Assembly (NCBI GenBank): GCA_024734495.1
Contig: JALMQS010000070.1
Location: 15,624,306 to 15,688,305 of the forward strand
Direction of reading: 5' to 3'
DNA from: Forficula auricularia
Lineage: Eukaryota > Arthropoda > Insecta > Dermaptera > Forficulidae
DNA: 64,000 nt
The notes beneath the pieces were generated by a model. It saw only the letters and a list, made by a program, of their open reading frames with translations, made no database searches and was not told where the DNA came from. This document shows, piece after piece, positions 56,681 through 64,000 of this stretch. Each line of letters begins with the position of its first letter. Within the stretch, counting starts at the first letter, position 1. The translations under genes and the position numbers were made by a program.

Positions 56681-57505
56681 AACCTCTTTGAGTTTTATTT
56701 CATTCACTGTGAAACTACACACCCTTTACTTTATTAATTTATAAATCAGTGTTCAAATGAACAGCTTCCTATTTGTGGTGCCCTCTAGCTGTTTTAAGTA
56801 AGCTCTTCGTCACAGTGGCTAAGTCAAGAGAATGCACAAGCCAGGGGGACTTTGCCCCCCCACCCCCTGAAGATAATCAGAATTTGTTGATGAAACGTCA
56901 TTTTTTTTATTTAAAAATATTATGAATTCAATATTTTCTTTTTGAAGAAACTTATGTGAATTTTTTCTTAGATTTTATTATAGAAACATTCATTTAATTT
57001 GAATGTAAATAGAAATCACTTCTATATTATTCCAATGTTTTCAAATTTCTATTTCCTTATCAATTTTTTATTTCAGTTTTCCAACGGAATAAATACATAA
57101 ATGATATACAGGAATAGATTCAAAGTCAAAACATAAATGATTATTATTATTATTATTTTTTTTTGTTTTAAAATTAAAATAGATTTCAAAATTTTCGCTG
57201 GGATTTATATAAAATTGAAAAATAAATTCTTCTCAATATTTTGTAAAATACATGTATCACCTTATACACCATTTATACAACATACATTTTTATATCTTTT
57301 ACGTATTATTTTCTAATTTTTATTATTTTAAAATTTCTGTAAAATATTAGGAGAGATTGACTACTACTTAATCCGAGGTATTAAGAATGTTATTATCAAA
57401 CTTTTATATTTAATTTAGGAATAGTCATTCCAATGCCTTTCGATTTTTGTAAATTTTTATAAATCAAAACCATCAAAAATTTATATTTAAAATATATGGT
57501 TTATT

Positions 57506-58040
57506 CGCTGCGGTGCAAAAAATTCGAGCCACTAATAAACACTTTTTTAAAAAGCAAATTATTTTTAAAATTTTCACAAATAACCATATAATTTGTTCTA
57601 TTAACTCTTAAACTAACATATTCAGTAAATATTGTACTACAGTAATTTTTGAAATATATAAAAAAAATAAGTAAAATTACTGCGGTCTGCTTGAACTTCA
57701 AAAATATCCATTTTGTATATTTTATATTTCTATCAATGATGCTTAATTCAAAATGATTCATTTTATTGATATTCAAATTGAATTTGATATTTTATTAAAA
57801 CTTTATTTAAATATAAAGTGATATTGAGAAAGTATGATAATTTGTAATTGTATCTTTTGATTTAATTTAACTTATTTTTTTTTTTTAATAAAATTCAAAA
57901 ATTACTTATCAACAATATTTATTGAATATGTTAGTTGAAGTGTTAATAGAACAAATTATATAAAAATTTATAAAAAATTTTAAAATAATTTGCTATTTAA
58001 TAAAGTTTTTATTAGTGGCTCGATTTTTTGCATCACTGTG
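57506..58040 (-). mobile_element. Tc1/mariner-like deletion derivative, copy 4 (older)
   Basis: Degenerate ends CGCTGCGGTGCAAAAAATTC and ATTTTTTGCATCACTGTG. The interior is partly rearranged: a stretch with AATTTGTTCTATTAACTC is inverted compared with other copies. Confidence 0.65.
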
Positions 58041-58225
58041 TTAAGACTGTACATTTAGAATTTTAAAGACGAAAATTAAATTTTTGAACAAAATATTTTT
58101 ATGTGTGTTATTTATGTTAGAACAAGCCATTCTAGTCCTAAAATGTCTCTATATCTCCTTTTTAAACATAGCCCACCACATAAAATTTCGGACCCGAGGC
58201 CGAAAATCTAAAGCGAACCCCTTAT

Positions 58226-58333
58226 TATGAAATAAGAATGTGGTTTTTATGAAGTGTCAAAAGGGAATAAGTATGTGTTTTTTATGAAGTGGCAAAAGGA
58301 AATAAGTATGTGTTTTTTATGAAGTGGCAAACG
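58226..58333. repeat. short tandem repeat, about 37-bp unit, 3 copies
   Basis: Unit AATAAGTATGTGTTTTTTAT plus GAAGTGGCAAAAGG is repeated three times with few changes. Confidence 0.8.
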
Positions 58334-58663
58334 TTGGTCAAAATGGGTTTATATTTTTTTGTTATTTCGTAAATCGCTGTGCTTGTGCGTTTTTATTTTA
58401 ATTACAAAAAATATAGTGTCTGGATAAGTTCCTAAAAATAAAAACTAAACTAAACTACAATCACATACACTTTTAATTTCCAATGATACTAAGGATAAAC
58501 GCATAAACCTATAAATGAAAGCGAAATTAAAAAAAAATAATATTAAACATTAATTTTTACACAGGAGTTTTAAAAGGGTTAATAGTGGTGTTTCACAAGT
58601 AAAAATAAAGATTAATAAAATTTTTTTTATATATTTATATTTTTTGGAGTTTTATTTTAAATA

Positions 58664-58706
58664 CTCTATACATATTTCAGGTTTTTAGCCCATCATCAGA
58701 AGTTTG
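58664..58706 (-). ncRNA. hammerhead motif, left arm of 58.6-kb element
   Basis: Minus strand CUGAUGA (58699-58693), stem II GGG/CCU (one wobble), GAAA (58678-58675), AU-rich stem III. Core intact. Confidence 0.58.
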
Positions 58707-58721
58707 AGTTTACAAAAGTCT

Positions 58722-58772
58722 TTTGTAATCCTGATGATGGGCTAAAAACCCGAAATATGTATAGAGTATTTA
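58722..58772 (+). ncRNA. hammerhead motif, right arm of 58.6-kb element
   Basis: CUGAUGA (58731-58737), stem II GGG/CCC, GAAA (58752-58755), stem III AU/AU, A17, then GAGUAUU partly pairing with the upstream GUAAUC (one mismatch). Core intact. Confidence 0.62.
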
Positions 58773-59536
58773 AAATAAAACTCCAAAATTATAATTAAAA
58801 GAATTAAAAAAAAAAAATTTTTAATTTTTATTTTTACTTGTGAAACACCACTATAACCCTTTTAAAACTCGTGTATTTAATATGTTTCACTATAAACCAA
58901 CACCTCTTTTCCTAAATGTTATTAATTTTTACAGTTAACAAAAATATTTTTCAAAGTTTTTTTTTCTAACAATACCCCATAAAAAAATGTCACGGCAGGG
59001 TCCAGGCCTGGGACGCACGGGTTCACCTAGATCCTCCTTGCGGGGGGGGGGGGGGGGGGGGGTATAATTTCAAAGATCTGTTTAGTTATCTCGTGGAATA
59101 TTTTTTCATAACATTTATGTACATATTTATTTACAAAACAAGAGAGTGTATACCTAAAATGATAGAGATAAAAAAATTCCCTGGCTGAGTAATCATCTTT
59201 AATCATAGTTATTTCAACTTCTATGAAATCCGTCAATAGGATCATTGATACGCGTACGGCTCATGAGTGATAAAAGATAATGACAAAGATAAAATCGCCG
59301 CTTCACCAGGTCTATCAATTTCCGAATAAAAACATAATATCATCTACTTATACGCTTTTGCAATGACGTCAATCACTGTCGTTTTATTAATCATTCAGAA
59401 TAGACAGTATTTTGAATAGAGAGAATTGGAAATTAATCTCTTCAAATTTTTATTAAAAATTTTGATTTTGCCTTTATTTCAATGAGTTTAGACGCAACCC
59501 CTATAGGCAAGATAGAGAGCTGCTTCGTGAAATTAA

Positions 59537-59745
59537 TAATTAGCAGAGATTGTGGTGTTGGTGCAAGGTGAAACATCTTTAATAAAGATAAGAGTAAATA
59601 AATATTATATTTAATATGGATTTACTATGAGTTAGGATACTAGGTCACTTATTTCACATTTTAATTAATGTGAAATAAGTGACCTAGTATCCTTAACTCA
59701 TAGTAAATCCATATTAAATATAATATTTATTTACTCTTATCTTTA
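59537..59745 (+). mobile_element. palindromic retroelement without ribozyme, 13-bp TSD
   Basis: Direct repeats TTCGTGAAATTAA (59524-59536, 59746-59758). The leader has GGTGTTGGT then GGTGAAACAT, as at 56.4 and 58.9 kb. The palindrome (59573-59745) is nearly perfect, but no CUGANGA core is seen. It is a shortened member. Confidence 0.85.
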
Positions 59746-59929
59746 TTCGTGAAATTAAGAAAAAGAGGAGAAAGAAATTTCAGGAATAAATTAGATATAT
59801 CCTGGAGGTGGCAAAGTTCCAGATTCTAGAAGTCATAGGGACAAACGACTTATAGCCCAGTAAATAGAGGAGTTTCAGCTTACATTAATTGCGGGAAAAC
59901 ATTTTTTTCTAGGATCGTTTAGTATGGTG

Positions 59930-60590
59930 TGTGTATGCCAATTGTAAGTTTTCGACCTCGAAGGTGTGGGGGACAATTTTTGATGGCTGAAAAACCTTGA
60001 AATTTTTGTTCTCTTTCCAGTTTTTCGCTTATAACTCGAAAACAGTTCATATTTTGTAAATAACTGTCCTATAGTAAATTAAAGAGGACAAAATTTCGCC
60101 TCGATTAAAAAACATGCAAAATTGGTCCAATAGTTCGATTTTTAATGGGGATCCAAAAAACAGCCCTCGGGATCACTTTTGAATATCCCAAAAACACGCA
60201 CTTTTTTGGTTTTTCCCATTTTGAGCATTGAAGGAGCACGTTACCGACAAAGACCAATCTATATATACTTTTAAACTAGATTAAATTTACTACAATTGAA
60301 ACAAAGTGTCATCTTAATAGTTACCCGTGCCGCAATGAGGTTGAAGTTTTGAAAAAATGCAATTTTTTGCAAAAAATTGTAGTTTTTCCTTCATAAAATG
60401 AAAACCACTCATCCTAGAAACTTGATCGTATCCTAAAATATATATTTTTAAAAAATCTAATGTTAAATTTGAAAAATAACGAAAATGATGTAGTATTCGA
60501 TGAAATTTGCAAAAAAATCGAAGATTAAAATAAAATTTCAAAAAATGAAGGGTACTTTTTGGACACCATTCCCTGGTTGAAAAGTGTACA
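59930..60590 (-). repeat. family D copy, reverse orientation
   Basis: TTTCGCTTATAACTCGAAAA, GAGCACGTTACCGACAAAGA, TTGAAACAAAGTGTCATCTT and GCAATTTTTTGCAAAAAATT parallel the centre of the 51.7-kb copy reversed. It ends ACCATTCCCTGGTTGAAAAG. Confidence 0.6.
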
Positions 60591-60599
60591 TATATCATC

Positions 60600-61890
60600 T
60601 TAATAAATTTTTTCTAGTTTAAAGGAAAATACAAGTTAATTTCTCAATAGATTATACTTATATTTATTAGATTATTTTTTATGGAGATAAAAAAATGGAA
60701 TATCGTTAAAAAATCAGGGAAAAATTTATTACTTACATACTTCCACAAAAATTGGAATATTTTACTAAATCATATGAAAAAATGTTCAATTTCGATTAAA
60801 AGATTTTTTTATTTCTAATATAGTAATTTATATGAATATAAAATAATATAATATCGTCAAAGTATTTCGAAAAAATTCATTTTTTGCACCCTTCTTTAAA
60901 AATAAATTTATTAGAAATGATTTATTTTCAATAAATTGGCAACTGTGGCTAGTAAACTTTTATCTATATGAGTAAATCCAACTTATTTTCCATTTTTTAT
61001 CTAAAAATTTGAAAATATAACTTAATTGCACTCCAACAATAATAATATAGTTTTGTGTCTCAACTATCTATAGACCAATTTCTAATACTGGTCATGAATT
61101 AAAAAATATTTTTCAATTTTTTATGATTTTTCCCATTCAGGTGTTACAATCAAGGGGACGGAATTGACATTAGAGAATTTTGATTTGGTAATATAGGCAG
61201 AAACTGTCTTTAAAATATAAAAGGTTACAATTTTGGTTACAATTCACTAAAAGTAAAACAACACTAGAAAGTTTTTTTAAATAAATATTTTTATATGACT
61301 TGTTATACCAGGGACGGAAATCTCACTTATGAACGACAAAATTAATCACTACCTTTATGAAGTCATTTTTCTGTGTTACTATATGAATAAAATTAACACC
61401 ACTGGTTGCTATTGACAAACCAACTCACCAACTGACAATATTTTCTCTCTTGACCATTGCAGTGATGGCATGAGTCAAGATAAATACTAAATCTAAATTG
61501 AATTGAATTGACACACTCTCTTTGGACAATTTTAATAATTTTTCTAACAAAATTTTAATAACTAAAAAAATGTTTATTAAATTATTAATAGTCTTCATTC
61601 ATCTTTTTTTTATTTAGATGATATTTTATTCAGTCATATCTGAACATTTTTCAAGTAATACACGAGTTTGAAGATATAAATAGCCAAATTGGACAGGGGA
61701 CGGAATTGACTTTTTGTTGATAAAATATGAAATTGTGTAAAATCGGCGTTAAAAAATTTATAAGTGCAACAATAAATGTATACAATTAAAAACAATATTA
61801 TTAAAAATGGAAAATTTATCTTAAATTGGAAAAAAAACCTAGTGGACTTTACATACGCAAAATATGGATTTGCTCATATAGTCATTTGGA
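60600..61890. other. AT-rich spacer, nothing recognised
   Basis: Phrases GGGACGGAATTGAC (61155) and GGGACGGAAT (61311, 61696) recur, hinting at one more dispersed repeat, but ends cannot be set. Confidence 0.35.
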
Positions 61891-62012
61891 ATATTAATAT
61901 AATTGAATAAAAGATTTCACTGTCGATGGTAACAGAATTGTTTTTATTTTAGGTTAAAAATAAAATAAAATGAGAGAGTCTTCTGTTTTTTAAATAAAAT
62001 AATTTTTAATTA

Positions 62013-62062
62013 TTTCTAGAGACTATAGTTTCGAAGGCATTGCCTTCATCATCAGTCTATCA
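62013..62062 (-). ncRNA. hammerhead ribozyme, left arm of 62-kb element
   Basis: Minus strand, same sequence as the right-arm copy: stem I UAGA/UCUA, CUGAUGA (62055-62049), stem II GAAGGC-AAU-GCCUUC, GAAA (62032-62029), ACUAUAGU, C. Confidence 0.75.
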
Positions 62063-62277
62063 CAAATATTTCAAATTAGTTACAAATTAAGATTTATACA
62101 TAGAAAATTTTGAAAAATATATAATGTCTTTTTCTTCATGTTTCCTCTTGGGAGATTAGAATATAACTGCAGCAGTTATATTCTAATCTCCCAAGAGGAA
62201 ACATGAAGAAAAGACATTATATATTTTTCAAAATTTTCTATGTATAAATCTTAATTTGTAACTAATTTGAAATATTT

Positions 62278-62328
62278 GTGATAGACTGATGATGAAGGCA
62301 ATGCCTTCGAAACTATAGTCTCTAGAAA
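62278..62328 (+). ncRNA. hammerhead ribozyme, right arm of 62-kb element
   Basis: Stem I UAGA (62282-62285) with UCUA (62321-62324), CUGAUGA (62286-62292), perfect 6-bp stem II GAAGGC/GCCUUC, GAAA (62309-62312), a minimal stem III AC-UAUA-GU, C17 at 62320. Every invariant base is present. ACUAUAGU is self-complementary, so two RNAs could share an 8-bp stem III. Confidence 0.8.
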
Positions 62329-63657
62329 TAATTAAAAATTATTTTATTTAAAAAACAGAAGACTCTCTCATTTTATTTTATTTTTAACCTAAAATATTAA
62401 TATAATGTTTATTCCTACATAAACTTTCTATGAAGATGTGTTAACCCTGAATTTTTTCCAGAAAACCCAAGAACCCGTGATTCCTGATAAGCAGCTTATT
62501 GTAAAATAGTCTCGGTAGATTTGAAATAAAAAAAAGCAAAATTTCTTCATCCCCTCATTTAAGAGTTCGCCACACTATTTAGACAATACTCCACTTAACA
62601 CTTGCGAACGGAGGACATCTAAATAAAATAAGTAAAAACAACAGATATACTCATTCTTTGTAAGTTAATTAATTAATTTTATTTGTATCCGACATCCTAG
62701 TCAAACGAGTCTTTTTGGTTTCATCAGGTTGTTCATCGTTCGTAGGGCGAGTGGATTGGTTTCCAGCAGATGAACTATAAAGAGAAATCGCTCTCTGATT
62801 CATTAGGAATATCAATGTTGTTGTTGATTTTTGATAATTCCTAAGAAATTATAAAAGGGAAAACGAGAAGTGTGTCAATCTAAGGAATAAATATATTTAT
62901 ATATTCTGCTTTATATTTTGATATTTTTTATATATGATGAAAATTTGTCTATTTCCGGACTTGGATAGCAAAGAGAGATTTTCCTACCACCCTAAATGTC
63001 CATTAGAATAAATAACAAAAGAAAATCAAGCTTTAAAAATCAAAAATCTTTTTGACCGAAATATTGATCAGTATTTTTTCAAGGTCTAGGCTAACGATCT
63101 CTTGCACTCAAAATACATTTTTTTCTTTTAATTAATATTGAGCTAGGTCAAGAAAGTGCAACACCTATAGGCCAAGATGCACCGTGAAAAAAAAAGATTC
63201 TGACGAATTGATAACTTCCTGCTTTTATATACTCGTTTTTTAACCATGAAAGAAGTAAGTAAGTGGAGAGATGCAAAAATGAAAATTATAGGCCCTGTGT
63301 TCAAACTGAAGTATATTTTAACAGACCCTGCCTGTGTATTGATTTAAAAATTAACTAGAAACCCGAAATATACGTCTTGTAAATTTTAAAAAATAAAAAA
63401 ACTTTTAAAACAACAAAATATATAAGAATTAAAAATAAAAAACTTTTAAATCGTAATGCATTAAAAAATGATTCTTTATTTAAATATTTGCTCTTGCTCT
63501 ACTACTAAAAATAAAAGTTTATTTATGCCGAGAGTAGTAGAACTTTTATAAATTAAAGGAGAAAATAAAAGAGTGTATCTTCTTCTGGAAAAATATATTT
63601 TTTAATTTATTTATAACGAGGCTATAAGTTTCGTTCTCTTGCTCTGAATCAATTGTA

Positions 63658-63702
63658 ATAGACTAATGAAGAGGGCAAAGCCTTAGAAACTATAGTCTCG
63701 TT
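63658..63702 (+). ncRNA. hammerhead relic, family A, G5-to-A
   Basis: CUAAUGA (63663-63669) instead of CUGAUGA, with stem II also damaged (GGGC/CCUU). The invariant G5 is lost, so it should be inactive. Confidence 0.6.
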
Positions 63703-63781
63703 ATAAATAAATTACAAATTGAAGGAGACAATAAAAGAGTGTGTCTTCTGCTGGAATTATAAATTTTATTTATTTATAACG

Positions 63782-63824
63782 AGACTAGTTTCGAGGGCTT
63801 TGCCCTCTTCATCAGTCAATTCTT
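63782..63824 (-). ncRNA. hammerhead motif, family A, left arm
   Basis: Minus strand CUGAUGA (63815-63809), stem II GAGGGC-AAA-GCCCUC, GAAA (63792-63789), ACUAGU (UA shorter than elsewhere, still self-complementary), C. Stem I GA/UC plus one wobble. Confidence 0.65.
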
Positions 63825-63912
63825 AACTTGCCCACTCTATGTAATTTATAACCTTAACACATGAAAAATGTAATACTTTCATTCATAAATTAATTCCTGT
63901 GAATACATTGTA

Positions 63913-63960
63913 ATAGACTAATGAAGAGGGCAAAGCCCTCGAAACTATAGTCTCGTTATA
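63913..63960 (+). ncRNA. hammerhead relic, family A, right arm, G5-to-A
   Basis: CUAAUGA (63918-63924), perfect stem II GAGGGC/GCCCUC, GAAA (63941-63944), ACUAUAGU, C. Only the G5-to-A change breaks the core; the partner in the opposite arm has G. Confidence 0.65.
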
Positions 63961-64000
63961 AATAAATAAAATTTATAATTCCAGCAGAAGACACACTCTT

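Larger units (their letters stand above)
56416..56735 (+). mobile_element. palindromic hammerhead retroelement, family C, 15-bp TSD
   Basis: Perfect 15-bp direct repeats AATTTATAAATCAGT (56401-56415, 56736-56750) flank a 45-nt leader and a palindrome (56461 to the end). The leader contains GGTGTAGGT, then GGTGAAACAT. Each arm carries a hammerhead. Long TSDs fit target-primed insertion of an RNA copy and not cut-and-paste. Confidence 0.9.
58562..58920 (-). mobile_element. palindromic hammerhead retroelement, family C, 13-bp TSD
   Basis: Perfect direct repeats ATTAATTTTTACA (58549-58561, 58921-58933). Read leftward, the leader holds GGTGTTGGT and GTGAAACAT, aligning with that at 56.42 kb. The palindrome body has one hammerhead core per arm. 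Confidence 0.88.
61904..62392 (+). mobile_element. palindromic hammerhead retroelement, family A-like, 14-bp TSD
   Basis: Direct repeats AATATTAATATAAT (61890-61903, 62393-62406). A 42-nt leader (61904-61945) is followed by a nearly perfect 447-nt palindrome with one visible 1-nt indel, turning at ACTGCAGCAGT near 62170. Each arm carries a complete hammerhead. The near identity of the arms indicates a young insertion or recent arm conversion. Confidence 0.92.
63515..64000. mobile_element. two family A hammerhead elements in series, cut by window end
   Basis: The first unit (63515-63718) has leader GCCGAGAGTAGTAGAAC, a decayed left arm and a right arm. The second (from 63719) has arms with GAGACAATAAAAGAGTGTGT and GTCTTCTGCTGGAATT and continues past 64000. 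Confidence 0.75.

Overview
This is an AT-rich, intron- and transposon-laden piece of an insect nuclear genome. The best marker is a complete neverland gene (Rieske-type cholesterol 7,8-dehydrogenase of ecdysteroid synthesis) spread over the minus strand. I cannot fix the insect order from the sequence. Genes have spliceosomal introns, TATA-type promoters and AATAAA signals, and most of the DNA is mobile-element debris.

Host genes. neverland runs leftward from a probable non-coding first exon (about 49.85-49.56 kb) through eight coding exons (41,073 down to 24,468). It encodes about 422 residues with an intact Rieske cluster and non-heme iron motif. Its introns hold most of the repeats in the right half. 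A second minus-strand gene (13,930 to 10,979, three small exons) encodes a 44-residue secreted peptide that I do not recognise. It has a signal peptide, a TATA box and a poly(A) signal.

Mobile-element genes. A minus-strand fragment of a Mutator-like transposase-domain gene lies at 3.8-5.1 kb. A decayed mariner lies at 8.1-9.95 kb. A nearly intact hAT transposon (16.71-19.15 kb) has terminal inverted repeats and two frameshifts. Around these are several MITE families, some with exact target-site duplications (TSDs), four tRNA-derived SINEs or SINE-like copies, four copies of a composite foldback repeat with ends reading ACCGACTTC, a 105-bp tandem repeat (3.06-3.67 kb), and C-rich low-complexity elements.

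The most striking content is a dispersed class of small palindromic retroelements carrying hammerhead ribozyme (HHR) motifs. About 17 cores, intact or decayed, of the form CUGANGA / stem II / GAAA / short stem III / UH are visible. They often lie as inverted pairs, one on each strand, inside near-perfect palindromes. Six elements of this architecture are flanked by perfect 11-15 bp direct repeats. Each has a roughly 40-70 nt non-palindromic leader on one side, and some leaders share sequence boxes. Hammerheads are known in Penelope-like elements and retrozymes; the palindromic body plus leader plus TSD unit seen here looks like a distinct non-autonomous form. Density is highest at 53.8-64 kb.
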